A stretch of 64,000 bases of DNA, taken from contig NC_079879.1 of NCBI RefSeq assembly GCF_029227915.1, forward strand, positions 13,704,001-13,768,000, given 5' to 3'. The notes below the pieces were generated by a model, which searched no databases, was not told where the DNA came from, and was given only the letters and a program-made list of their open reading frames with translations. This document shows, piece by piece, positions 1 to 11,300 of the stretch; the first letter of the stretch is position 1; each line of letters begins with the position of its first letter. The translations under genes were made by a program, and so were the position numbers. The DNA is from Hydractinia symbiolongicarpus. Taxonomy: Eukaryota > Cnidaria > Hydrozoa > Anthoathecata > Hydractiniidae.

Positions 1-289
1 CTTCGTGACAATTCAAAGAGATACGAAGGTCCCGCAACAGGGCCTTGCCGATGTTGCTGACGCTTGTGCGCTTGCTGTTAGTACCCTTGAGCTCCAGATC
101 AAAAAGGAGCTTCAGAGAGCCGGGGAAAATTACATCTTCTTTGCCCTTGTTTGGTACGTCGACGTACAAGTCTTCGTTCTGATTAATCGTCGACGGGACG
201 TGCGACACTTTTACTCGCTGCTTCTTCCCCTTCATGGCCATCATAACCTTGGCTTCTGCATAAGGATCTAGCTTTGTTCCAAAACTCAT
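1..289 (-). pseudogene. Polinton capsid-like protein, N-terminal fragment at window edge
   Basis: The first ~96 codons of a protein that runs off the left edge. It aligns residue by residue with the minus-strand reading at 11592-12107 in element 2, including the shared stretches around KQRVK, EDLYVDVPN and DVIFPGS. By position and general character I take it as the double-jelly-roll major capsid protein of the element, but this is an inference and I could not see the C-terminal jelly roll. The start is the ATG at 289. It is preceded by TATAATAAAC, the motif found before many genes in these elements. The visible part has no stop. The protein would build the virus-like particle if the element were functional. 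Confidence 0.5.
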
Positions 290-320
290 GTTTATTATAG
301 CGAGGGTTTTCGTTCAATAA

Positions 321-1637
321 ATGCCGATTAATCCAATATACGAAGAAGACTTTACGCCAGAGTAAGACATGTCAGAGGATCCCGAGGAGTTCAATAGCGA
401 GATCCTTCGACCCAAGGATATTCCCGGGCACAGCACTACGCCCGCAACACCTTAACGAGGCACCACGACGAGGCAGACTACTCTCACGGCAAGGCAGAAG
501 ATACTACGATCCAAAGTTAATAGCCTTTACGAAGCTCTTGGGGATGAGCTGGGTGCGCCTGTTGATGGGAGGCATTACGACAGGTTTAGAATGGGTGAGG
601 ATAACCAACTTGTCATTTAAAAGGTTGTGAAGGGGAAAAGATCCCTACCGGAATTAGTACTTACATTGCAAGATGGTAGCTTTCCAACTATTGGACAGCT
701 GCGGAAGTTGTTGGGTAGTACGCGTATGGAGGCCATAGGTTTTGATGCATATCAGACACAACACAATGATGGTAAAGCAGAGGTCCGGGGCATCATTAAC
801 GATATCGATCATGTCGTCAAAAGGTATGAGCGCGGAGCAAGGGCCAGGGATATAGAGATACTGCCGCTGCTCGAGAATGCCGTTGATGACACGGAAAGTC
901 TGATAGAAGAAACTTCAGGCAGCGCAGCCTTCACGGGGTGTGAAAGAAAAGGGCTCAACCTCGAACTTTAAACGCTCCGTGGTAGCATCAAGATGTTAAA
1001 AAGCAAGATGGTCTTTTACGACAGCGAGATCAACAAAGTAGAAGCCAAGGTGAAGAGGCTCGAAGCAAAGAAAGCTACGCCTGGAGTAACCGAGGATCAG
1101 TTATCTATCTGGGATAGTGATATAGACAAGGCTAAAAAAAATCTAGAGGGACTCCATGATCTGAAGGAAAAAGCACTAAAAGCACACGGTATACTTTCCT
1201 TCAGTACCCAGAGCCAACTGCTACACATCAAAGATACGCTGATGAAAATCGCGGGTGATGATAAAACTTTGGTCGAAAAACTCAGGATCCTATTCAAAGA
1301 GCAGGGTATTATTATAGCCAGTATCGTCTCAGCTGTGGGTCTCCTGATTTCAACCATCGTGCTCACCGTTAATGGAGGAAGTACAGGGGCCGTAGCAGGA
1401 AGTACAGAAGGAGGTGCTGGGGGCAAGAGTTTTGTGCGGAAACAGCTTGAAAGACTCGGACGGTTTCTTGAGTACCTAGCAGGTAAAGCAGGTGCGGCAC
1501 TACCAGGGATCATTGGTAGCGTGGTCTTATTCAGGGTAGCGGCGAGAGTTGTCGAATTCGCGGCTCATCACTTGTATATGACCATGGCTGCCGTAGCCGC
1601 TTTCGTCGTGGCTTACGTCGGGAAGAGATGGAGGTAG
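321..1637 (+). pseudogene. Polinton coiled-coil/membrane protein, broken copy
   Basis: Homologue of 12139-13105 in element 2. The start is the ATG at 321 directly after CAATAA. A stop follows after 14 codons, then further stops near 453, 618 and 969, so at least four disruptions split it. The readable C-terminal part (993-1637) begins with a charged, Lys/Glu-rich coiled-coil region. After that come a conserved block around LFKEQGIIIAS, a hydrophobic segment, a Gly/Ala/Ser-rich linker, a block around RKQLERLG, a Gly/Ala-rich stretch around [10 protein letters not shown], and a last hydrophobic segment ending near the C-terminus. This architecture recurs in cnidarian mobile elements; its function is not known to me. 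A membrane or capsid-penetration role is only a guess. Confidence 0.7.
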
Positions 1638-1676
1638 TCGTATATTCACGTCTAATTTGTTGATCAACACATTAGA

Positions 1677-2300
1677 CTAAGCCTTCTTAAGCCAGATGTA
1701 TGCTAGGATGAGGCCTACTCCTACCAAAACCAGCGCGGCCTTAGTATCCTCGTGCTGCCCGAGGGGTTCCTTGGGAAGGGGTGCGGCGGCCCCATCCCCC
1801 TGATATCAGGATGAGGTGTGGTTTTCTTCGACTTGATAGTCTGCCTAGGATGTGTGAAGGCTGCCCCATGCTTGACAGCAGTGCCCAAGGCTTTGGTATT
1901 CAGGCCAGCTCCACCCCTACGCCTACGTTAGAGGGCGCCATCAGAACATTATTGTTATACCCCACGATTTTACCAATGCGGAGGTCCATGTTGGAGGGGA
2001 TCATGTACACGTTGGACATCACGGCGAAGTTTACCGGAGTCCGTGCGTACTGGAGCACCTTTTGGAACTCGCTGATGTTGTGACCCACGTTCTCCTCACG
2101 TTGAACCATGGACTCGAATTTCTGCAGGAGGATCTGTCTCGCCGTGAATTTATTGACGTTAGAGCCTAGGATGGAGGCCTTGGCACTCGCTTGGGATCCT
2201 AGTATCAAGATCACGTAAACGTGAATACTCTCGCTAAGCCTCTTCAGGCCTTCCGATGTTAAACCCTGGCACGTGGGGATGATAAATTTGGCCACGATAT
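1677..2300 (-). pseudogene. Polinton structural-type protein, N-terminally deleted
   Basis: Homologue of the C-terminal two thirds of 13107-14297 (minus) in element 2. Shared landmarks are [44 protein letters not shown] and a final hydrophobic anchor (GVGLILAYIWL) just before the stop at 1677. About 430 bp that encode the N-terminus in element 2 are missing here. At about 2295 the reading jumps straight into sequence belonging to the neighbouring plus-strand gene, so this is a deletion junction. The Pro/Thr-rich middle is out of frame. The conserved position beside the capsid gene suggests a minor structural protein; no enzyme motif is visible. Confidence 0.6.
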
Positions 2301-2905
2301 TCAAACCTAGCCTGGAGCAGGGCACGAGGATCGCTCTGAAGTCGATCAGCATTCGACCCACGTGGCTTAACCTCTTTACCAATAGCAATTTTACCATACG
2401 TAGGGAGATCGAAAAAGGCCTCTATAAGATAGAGGATCTCGCGACCATCGTCAACAGTCAAGCGGGGAGTAAGATTCAACTGTTTGTGCTGAAAAATGAT
2501 TTATGTAGGCTCCGGGTTAATAACCACTATACTGTACAAATCGATAAGCAGTTGCGGGATATTATAGATTGGACCCTCAAGGAACAACAGGATGATGAAC
2601 AGTATCCCAAGGGCAATTATAACGGTGTGTACAAGGCCAACGTTTATCAGCGTCTGAGACTCGTTTGCTCTCAGCTGGATAAGAATGATTGCCTACTAGA
2701 TGGGAAGGAATCGAAAATTCTTGCCCTCCTCCCCACGAAGGAGCTGAATGCCTGGGGAGATATGTTGACGTGAAGTTTCGAAAACCCCACGTACCTTCCC
2801 TTAATGAGTTCAACAGACAGGTTAGATTTTAAGTTGACGGACGAGTATCATAAGGATAAGAACGTCTTGTTGGTGGGATTAACGACGTGTCTTCTCATAG
2901 AATAA
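2299..2905 (+). pseudogene. Polinton conserved protein of unknown function (copy 1)
   Basis: Homologue of 14385-15058. Shared blocks are ALKSI.IRP.WL near the start, [14 protein letters not shown] in the middle and DCLLDGK near 2690. The first residues were lost in the same deletion that removed the N-terminus of the facing minus-strand gene. The reading is open to a TGA at 2773, while the homologue continues in another frame (region around DRL.F.LTDEYH) to a TAA at 2903-2905. That stop lies two bases before the ATG of the next gene. I know no function; the protein is soluble-looking, mixed alpha/beta, with no membrane segment. Confidence 0.6.
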
Positions 2906-2907
2906 AT

Positions 2908-3547
2908 ATGACTGACATTGTTAAGCTTTACCCGAGCTTACCTTCTGCACCTCCGGAGGGTACGGATGATACTCCACTAGTCTACAGGCTCAAGAAAATC
3001 GAAGAAGTGGAACAATACTTGCGAGCTGAGATTAAAGAGCGGACAAGCTCGCTAAAACGTTCAAGATGCATGGCACGTGGGGGAGGTTCTGCGACCACGG
3101 CTTGTTAAGCATCAGCATCATGACATCTGGTGTTGGAATAGGGGCGTTGGCTTCGGGCCTGGGGGCTCCCCTGTGCATAGCCTAGTCATGGGTGGGATCA
3201 CTATCGCCGTAGGTCTGGGATAAGCAGATCTACGGAACGCTGGGAAGAGACTGGGTGCAAAATCCAAGAAACACGAAGAGATAAGACTATTGGCAGAGAC
3301 CAAGCTTAACTCTATCATTGACTTGATCTCGAGAGCCGTGGAGAATGGAGTCATTAGCGACAGCCTAATTATGCCGGAGAAGCAAAAATACCTGGTGCTG
3401 AAGGAGCAAGCCCGACAACGAACGCGCAAAATCGTGGACTCTATCAATGAACGGGAGAGACAGCAGCTTGTCGCGCAAGGTCGAGAGGAGGCCAAGGAAG
3501 AACTGCTCAAAAAACTTCAATCTGCACAGTATGTCAGCGGTACTTAG
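2908..3547 (+). pseudogene. Polinton helical protein with hydrophobic centre (copy 1)
   Basis: Homologue of 15059-15742. The start is the ATG in AGAATAAATATG, aligned with the start in element 2. The N-terminal part (YRLKKIEEVEQYLR) is a charged helix. The middle, Gly/Ala-rich and hydrophobic, is spread over several frames between about 3105 and 3285. The C-terminal part (3290-3547) is a long charged helix that ends in VQYVSG. At least two frameshifts are present. Such proteins are common in cnidarian elements of this type. The small hydrophobic centre between two helical arms would suit a membrane- or capsid-associated protein, but that is inference. Confidence 0.65.
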
Positions 3548-3779
3548 AGTCTCAACAGCGTATTCATAGGGTCTACTGTGTTGTTCAACACACTAGATCA
3601 CCTGCTACACAATCTCAAGTACTTCTCCACTGTTTTGGTCGATGAAAAGACCACAGTAATATACGACATGTCGCTGCTTTACAGCGATCTGTCTCGAGCA
3701 TTGCTCAAGGTTTTCCTGCCAGCTAATCCTGGTACAAGGCTCGCAATAGGGCTGAAGACAACCATAGAACCTTGAGAAG

Positions 3780-4391
3780 CCACCTACAATACAGTGAAGC
3801 TCTCATCATCATCAGAGTCACTAAAATAGCAAGTGCCGTATCCCTCAATCTCTTTGTATTTACACTCTTCCAGGTAGGTCTGTACGTAGTAGTTGCGCCC
3901 TTGATTGTAGATATTCGCCAGCTTGATGATAGCCTTACACTCGCAGCTTTTTGTGGTATCTTTTTCATGTGAAATTTTGTTCTGACCTCGCCATCCCACT
4001 TCTTCAGCTTGGTGCTGAGGTACCGCCCTTTTTCACGCTGGTGTTGCTGAACCAAATCCCCTCCAACTGACTCACCTTGGTCAGGATCTCCTCGTATTTA
4101 GCCAACCACTCGGAATAGGAAGCGAGGTCGAACGACATCGTTAGCGCGGAACCCACTGTATTGGGAGACACCCTTGGAGCGGATCTTTTCAGGGGTTTTT
4201 ATCAATAACGGTGGTAGGTTGCCTTCTTGGTCCTGATACCCTATCACGAAGCGCTCATCCTTGCATTTGTTTGCTGGAATTGGATCGCTCAGCACAAGGT
4301 TTTCAATGCTCACTTCTTCGATGTTTAGCGGTTTCGAGTTGGTGTAAAAGTCTTCGGATTTACTAGTTTTGTTTCCAAATTTCATCAACAT
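3780..4391 (-). pseudogene. Polinton conserved protein, broken (copy 1)
   Basis: Homologue of 15763-16340 (minus). The start ATG at 4391 is preceded by ACAATAAAGAGG, exactly as in element 2 (ACAATAAAGAAG). The N-terminal ~85 codons read cleanly (blocks IPANKCKDERFVIGYQ and LLIKTPEKI). The frame then shifts near 4130, and again near 3990, before the C-terminal region (NYYVQTYLEECKYKE). The proline/lysine pattern LLIKTPE recurs in similar proteins of cnidarian elements. No function is assigned. Two frames overlap at 3784-4055, which shows the frameshift directly. Confidence 0.55.
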
Positions 4392-4431
4392 CCTCTTTAT
4401 TGTAGAGACAAAACCTCAACCCCAGTTTTTT

Positions 4432-4578
4432 CTATGTCGTTGCACAATGACAACTTACGCCATTGTACGTGATATACTCCTGGTAACAGGACCAGCAGAG
4501 CGGCCTATCTCTTATGAAGAATCTTTGTCCGCAGCGACATCTGTCATAGGTGTCGAGGATACGATTTGTCTGGAACAT
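4432..4578 (-). CDS. Small Cys-rich (zinc-ribbon-like) protein, copy 1
   Basis: A 48-residue reading with Cys pairs in DRCRCGQ, LCWSCYQEY and SCHCA. It aligns with the 51-residue protein at 16375-16530, where the same pattern is [16 protein letters not shown] and CICEQ. The ATG at 4578 is chosen by this alignment; a longer reading to 4650 runs into the neighbouring repeat gene. The Cys spacing would suit one or two metal sites. Likely a small DNA- or protein-binding accessory factor of the element, but this is inference. No disabling mutation is visible. Confidence 0.5.
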   Translation of the reverse strand: MFQTNRILDTYDRCRCGQRFFIRDRPLCWSCYQEYITYNGVSCHCATT

Positions 4579-5050
4579 GCTTGAGCAGCCAGGGGTACTC
4601 TTGAACCGCCCTAGTACACATTTCCTGGGTCTTGAAATGGTCTGGAACATCTTTGAGTATCAAGGGTTCCACCTCAACAGCCCTGGTGTACATTTCTTGC
4701 GTCTTGAAACCGTCCAGAACATGCTTGAGCAGCCATGGTTTCCGTCCGACAGCTCTAGCGCACATTTCCCGGGTCTTGAAATATTCTGGAACAATCTCGA
4801 GTGTCTGGGGTTCCTGTTTAACCTCTCCGGCCCACATTTCCTGGGTCATGAGATGATCCGGAACAAACTTGAGTGCCCCGAGATCATCTTCATCTGCCCT
4901 AGTACACATTTTCTGGGTCTTGAAATGGTCTGGGACGCGCTTCAGTGCCAGGGGATACTCCCTAACCTCCATGGTCCACATTTCCTGGGTCTTGAGATTT
5001 TCGCGGGTTTTTTCATGTCGGCTCATGTGCATATTACATCGCAGCCTCAA
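4544..5050 (-). CDS. 24-residue repeat protein (TQEMC type)
   Basis: An open reading of 168 codons. After a short charged N-terminus it consists of six near-identical 24-residue units. Each has the form KTQEMC.RAV...P..LK.VPD.F, so the DNA repeats every 72 bp. The pattern of a Lys-Thr-Gln-Glu-Met-Cys helix start, a hydrophobic second helix and a VPD turn predicts a helical-hairpin solenoid similar in design to TPR-like repeats. Proteins with this motif occur in cnidarian mobile elements and some large DNA viruses; a protein-binding role is inferred. The gene lies between the small Cys-rich gene and the right end of element 1, and the surviving part of element 2 has no counterpart. It stays open through all six units although its neighbours are broken. 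Confidence 0.7.
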   Translation of the reverse strand: MRLRCNMHMSRHEKTRENLKTQEMWTMEVREYPLALKRVPDHFKTQKMCTRADEDDLGALKFVPDHLMTQEMWAGEVKQEPQTLEIVPEYFKTREMCARAVGRKPWLLKHVLDGFKTQEMYTRAVEVEPLILKDVPDHFKTQEMCTRAVQEYPWLLKHVPDKSYPRHL

Positions 5051-5254
5051 ACAGCAGCCATGGATTTGAATAGGGAATACCCCCCCTCCCCCTACTCAAA
5101 TGCATTGATGTAATTGTTGGGGATGTCTTGGAACCTGGAATATTCCCTCGATATTGCGCATGACCCATTTGAGATGATATATCGGAATTGCCGGATTCGC
5201 CGATTTTATCGGATTTGGGGAATTCGCTAATTGGGATGATATCGTGTGCGTGAG

Positions 5255-5300
5255 TGTGCATCGCGTGCGTTTGCGCTAGAATATACATTTTCCTATCTCT
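5255..5300. repeat. Right terminal inverted repeat of Polinton 1
   Basis: Read on the minus strand, the sequence starts AGAGATAGGAAAATGTATAT and continues TCTAGCGCA. It matches the left end of element 2 (8219 on) for about 30 bp with a few mismatches, after which the two diverge. This places the element boundary at 5300. Confidence 0.8.
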
Positions 5301-5334
5301 TTCTTTGAAATTTTTAGAACATCTACAAGTATAC

Positions 5335-8300
5335 CTTTCCCGATATCGTCATTGGATACTCTTCCACGAATTCAATATACTTCGGAATTTTGTAGTGAGC
5401 AATCTATGATAAAAAAATCCGATCATTATACTCCTTCCTGGCAAAACGAATTAATTCCACGATTGATCGTCGGAAAAAATTACCAGCCAATGAATATGCG
5501 AAAAAACATTGCGAGCGAATTATATTCCACATCGTAAACAAACTGACTTACTTTCCCTTTGCAGAATTCTTTGATTTCATCTGAGGTAGCTTCAACATCT
5601 CTTTTCAATCTGTAAAGAAAAACGTAAAACAGTTAAGCTGGAATGTACACGTTGAAATAATTTAATATAATTACTTACTTGATCCAAGCGCAAAGTTCTT
5701 CTCCTAATCTTTTGTCAGGAACTCCAAAAATCTAAAATTTAACAAGCAAAATTTGTCAACAAATGTACTAATCATCAATACACATCGTTCGTTACATTAA
5801 GGATTATTGTATCAAATGTGCGCGCAACAGGCTGTAATAAAAGGTTGTATAAATCTTATAAAATTGAACTGTTTTATTGATAAAGAGACAAAAAAATTAC
5901 ATGACCTTCATGAGGAAATGACTACAAAAAAATACCGCACCACATTCTACAACATAGCATGAAGTTAACACTACATCTAGTTTATATCAACTTGAAATAC
6001 CAACCTGGACATCTTCAATTTTGGGATGCTTGTAAAGAAAGTTTTCGACTTCGGTCGGGTAAATATTCTCACCACCACGAATAACCATATCCTTCAGAAT
6101 TAACAGCACAAATTCACATAAAATACTTCAAACCAGTGTGTCCACTCAAAAGTTAACTTCGATTTTCCTGACATTTTTGACATTCCTAACATTCCTGATA
6201 TTTTCATAAAATTCCTGGCATTTTCGAATTTTCTCCCCCTAAATTTTCATATAGTGACGCTGATGAACTAGAAGACTGTTCAAGGAAGAAAAAAACATGC
6301 AATATACACGAAGAAAACAGAAAAGAAGCAAACAAATATAAGCTGAAGATAAAAACTAACATTGAAAAACTTTATATTGAAATGAAAAAGATTGCTTGCG
6401 GAAAGTTTATGATATTGTCCTGACATTTTGCCTAGATTTTTAAAATTGCTGACAATTCAAGAATTTGCCCAAGCATTGTAATATTAAAACCGGACGTCCG
6501 CTCATACTTTACGTACAAAACTTTTAAACAAATTAAATTTTGACCATTTTCTCTGATGTTTTAATACTATGCCAAAATTTCTCTTCCAAATGAAAGTCTT
6601 ATAGTGCTACATCCTCACCTTCAACCTACCAACAACCTTCGTATATCCTTCTTCATCTATCGTTCCAATATCCCTGCAAGCCAATAAAAACTTTCCAGGT
6701 GAAAATTATATTTAAAGAATTCAATAATTGCAAAAGAAAGAATTGCCAAATTGTGGTTAGCGAGGCGAAGCTTTAATATTACAAACAAGCACATTCTCAT
6801 TGAAATTGCGGAAGAGTTTGAATTAGAATGATAACTATAATCGATAACTATATCCTTCGCACAAGTTTGCGAACTTCCAAGTCCTTTTCATCCGCAATAT
6901 TTTTTTCTAGATTTAAGAAACTGTTTTTGACTTTAATTTTACTATATATAATTACGTGTACAACGCTGGATACCAACTTAAAACAATGCATACCCCGTGT
7001 GGAACCAACCGTTGTCATCGATTGCATCTTTTGTTTTTTGCTCATCTTTCCAATAACCATAAAAAACGCTGTGTCCACGATAGCAGAGTTCTCCAGAAGT
7101 GTTGACAGGTGTAATATTTTCATTCTCATCGATCACTTTTATCTTTAACACAATAATGCTTCAAACTATATTTTTTTCATAACACCTTAATTATTACCTT
7201 TTCGTGGTACCACAATTTTGGTTAGAACCTATATAAAACTATGGAGCTGATCTAAACACTCTCCGCCCGTTAGAATTACACCATTTAAGTACACTTTTAC
7301 AATATTAAATGACTAAGCTTTGTATTTAGCTGCGTAACATACTTTTTTTTAACTTTCCGTAAAAATTTCCTCGTTTTATTGAGCACTGAATATAATTTTG
7401 TTTAAGGATTGTTTAAGATTTAGAAGAACTTTGGGGAAAATTTTAAAGTAGATACATTTTTATGTAATTCATTTCCATAAACACATAACTTTTTAAAAAT
7501 TTGTAAAAACAGGGAAAATTAAAACGTGCACAATTCACCTCCATATGCGGCATAATCAAACCAATGGTAGAAGTTCTTCTTTCAACAGAGCTGCTGCGTG
7601 GACACAAGTTAACAACAGGGCTGGTTTCAGTTAAACCGTATCCAATCTAACAAAAAGAACAATCATAACGAACAACAAGTTTTGTTCTCTGGTAATCTAT
7701 TTTTTTTTAAACTAAAACATACGGTCATCTCGTCGCATTTTAAATCCTTGACAATCTGATTCATCACTTCAACAGGACACGGTGAACCCGCCATTACTCC
7801 TGTGTTACACAAAAATATAAAACTCTCTTTATTATCAATATATTTTCTCACAGATACTTCATAACCAAATGATAAAAAAACGCATTGTTATATACCCTCA
7901 TAAATGAAAAAACGATATATTTCCAAAAGTTTCACTGAAATTTTAGTTTCTTAGTGGTTTTCTTAACTACATATGTATACATTAGGTTTATTTAAATGTT
8001 GGAATTTCTGGATTAAGAGGTGCGTTCGTCGTTGTTAGTACCTGTCAGCGTTATGTCTCCGGGCGCTACGTGGAAAAACCTCAGTTATTTGCATGATGTT
8101 GTAAACTGTTTTCCTGTAGCACATACAAACGTTTATAAGTCATTATTAGCGACCTTATAAAACAAGACGGAGTCATCTACGACGGAAGAAATATTTTTAA
8201 CGAAGTAAAAATGTCATAAGAGATAGGGAAATGTATGTTCTAGCGCAGTCGCGCACGCCACAGACGTCACAGACGTCACAGCAAGTCCTCATTATCCAGT

Positions 8301-11300
8301 ACAATGCAGTGCATAGCTATGGAATTCAAGGGGTAAATCCCTAATAAGCAGTGTTGAGTAGGGTAAAGTCCCTATAGAGTGATGACGTCATAAAATCATA
8401 CAAAAATGAGTAAAATTCTAGCACATACTGTAGGGGGAATTCCCTAATAATCAACGCATGCGCAGTAAGGAGTAAACTGCGTTAGTTTTTTTGACCGTTA
8501 TGAAATCCTCTGGCAAAGTAAAAATTCTTACAATAAAGAATGAACATACTATGAAACAATTACGCGAATCGCAAAAGGTCGTGGACTTACGGGGTATTAC
8601 AAGCTACGCAAGGCGGAGCTGGTTGCCCTATTGGAGAATGTACCACGTTACGCTTGGAGGCCACCCAAGAGACCAGTTAGACCCATAACATCAAAGGCCA
8701 TGGACCTTTTCGAGAAACAGGAGCTATCAAAAAATCGACCAACTATAGGGGTAAAATTCGGGTATGACACAACTGGCTATTACCCCCATCCGAGATGGAC
8801 CTTTTCGAGAAACAGGAACTGTCTAAAAATCGTTCAGTTGTCAGGGATAAGATGAAAGGGTGGTACAACTGGCTTGTGGACGCTGTTCCAAAACCTATAA
8901 AAAGGGAGTCAAGAGAACCTATGCAGCCTTCAAGCGCAATGTGATGGGGCTCTATAATAGGACAGCCAACACGAGACCTACACTTCATGACGAGGTAGAA
9001 AAAGAGGCCGTGGAAGACTATCTTCCAGATATCCAAAAACTGTATGTATGTAGCAAGGGGTTCATCGTATATACAAGCACCTAAGTGGATAGCTTCGAAA
9101 AAGGCAATTATTATCCCTAAATACGAGAATGAGGAGTGTTTCAAGTGGAGCATCATCGCTAGCCTACATCATACGGAGATTGAAAGAGATCCACAAAGAA
9201 TCAGCAAGCTGAGACCCTACATAGAACTCTACAATTGGCAGGGTATAGAGTTCCCTACAAGCATCAAGAGTATATACAAGTGCGAGGATAATAACCCGGG
9301 CATTGCGGTAAAGCGGCGGAGAAATGGCTATACTATAGGAATGGACAACAGCAATTCAAGGTACCCTTTGCCATCTATGCAGACTTCGAGAGTCTACTCA
9401 TCCCGGTAGAGGATGCAAGAGGCAAAAAGACGAAAAAGCTGAGTAAACATGTACCATCTGGATGGTGCACGTATAGTACCTTTGCCTACGGGGATGTACC
9501 GGACCCCCTAACAGTATACAGGGGTGAGGACTGTGTGACGAGGTTCGTGAACCACCTAGAGGATGAAGTGAAAAGACTATACAATACATACCCGCAGCAG
9601 CCCATGATGCCTTTGACGGAGGTCCTAAAAAAGGAACATGACGAGGCCTCATAATGCCACATCTGCATGAAACCCTTTGACGGCTGCAAGAATAACCGCA
9701 AAGTTAGGGACCATTGTCACTACACGGGCCTGTATCGAGGTGCCGCGCATAACGGCTGTAATTTGAGGTATAAGATAACGGGTCACATACCTGTGATATC
9801 CCACAATCTTTCAGGGTATGACGCACACATTTTCATCAGGGAACTGGGCGAGAAGTACAACACGCAAGACATTGGTTGTATCGCTGAATGAATCAATGTT
9901 AAAATCAAGGTATTGCTTGGAGGCATGGGGTATGGTGATGACGAGACGTATAGGAAGATTGAGATTAGGTTTATCGACAGCTGTCGATTCATGCCATCCT
10001 CGTAAAAAATTGGCAAGCAACCTCAACGATCAACAGTGTAAAAATCTCCGCTGGTTTATCAATAAGGATGACACGTTTCAACTCATGCGCAGAAAGGGTG
10101 TCTATCCGTACGAGTATATGGATAATTGGCAGCGATTCGAGGAGGCGGAGCTGCTTCCAAAATAGGCATTTTACAGCAAGCTGAATATGAAGGGTATCAG
10201 CGATGAAGATTATCAATACGGTAAGAAGGTATGGAATGTCATTACCCCAGAGGGTGATGACGTTACCATGGGCAACTATCACGACGTGCACCTCAGCACA
10301 GACGACCTGCTATTGGCCGACGTTTTTGAAACGTTTCGAGATGTATGCTTGACAAACTACATGCTTGATCCTGCGCACTTTTACAGTGCACCCGGCTTGG
10401 CATGGAAGGCGGCACTCAAATATACCGGGATAAGGCTAGAGCTCCTTACAGACCCCGATATGCTCCTGATGTTCGAGAAGGGTATAAGAGGTGGCATAAC
10501 CCAGGCTGTGCATCGGTATGCCAAGGCCAAGTGCCTATCACTCTTTAACACCCTCCGGAGGTACCTAAACAACTTCAGGAATAAGCATGAGTTCCTTCTG
10601 CACAAAGCTCCTTTCGGGACCATCCTTTAGGTAGTATAAAACGCGGCTGCTCGCCACGATACGATCCAACCTATATGGTTTTCCTACTATAAAACGCATC
10701 TGTAGCACGTCTCTTTTGGTCATCATGTTCTACCCCCGGCTGTAGAAGTTTAGATACAAGCCATCCTCAGGTAGAGGCTTTTCCTTGGGATATTCCTCGC
10801 CTTTCGCGAGCGGTATCTCTTCGAGCTTAATCGCCCTGCTAGGTTTCATGCCAATCATGGCGGTCTTGGTATTGTTGAGGCCCTTCACGATGGTATATAG
10901 GTTTTTCGCCCATATACTGCTAGTCTCATCAGAAGCCAGCTCCTGTGTATCCTGGGGCTTAAAGAGCCTTTCCGCGAGTGCCTTGTTGTACGACTCTACA
11001 AAGGCCGTAAACGTATGATGGTATTTTGTGGTAGCCCGTTTGATCTCCACACCCTTGCCTTCTAGCAGCTTCTTCTGACTTGAATTCAGAACCATTGTCA
11101 CATTGGCAGGTTTTTGGGTAGTGTAAAGGTCCTGCCTTGTAGATAACTTGGATCATGCCCGCGACCTCGCTGGCTTTCTTGGTTCTTAAGGGCCTTGCTG
11201 CTTTGTACCTTGAAGCCACGTCAATCCCTGTCAATATGTATTTGTAAGTGTTTCCATACAACCGATCGTGGAACATGTACAACAGGTCGAATTGGTGCAT

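Larger units (their letters stand above)
1..5300. mobile_element. Polinton/Maverick element 1, right-hand part
   Basis: Right part of a large self-synthesising DNA transposon; its left part is outside the window. The right end at 5300 is the reverse complement of AGAGATAGGAAAATGTAT, which matches the left end of element 2 at 8219 (AGAGATAGGGAAATGTAT) and has the AG...CT terminus usual for Polintons. Gene order from 1 to 4578 matches 11592-16530 of element 2, in the same orientation. All genes except perhaps the small ones carry stops or frameshifts, so the copy is dead. It lies in the last visible intron of the ACSF2 gene; its end is only about 34 bp from the splice donor at 5334. The right-hand duplication candidate is ttcttt, untestable without the left end. 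Confidence 0.85.

Noticed and set aside
4550-5113. 187-codon plus-strand reading over the repeat gene
   Set aside because: Antisense shadow of the 24-residue repeat protein; its own residues show no family pattern.
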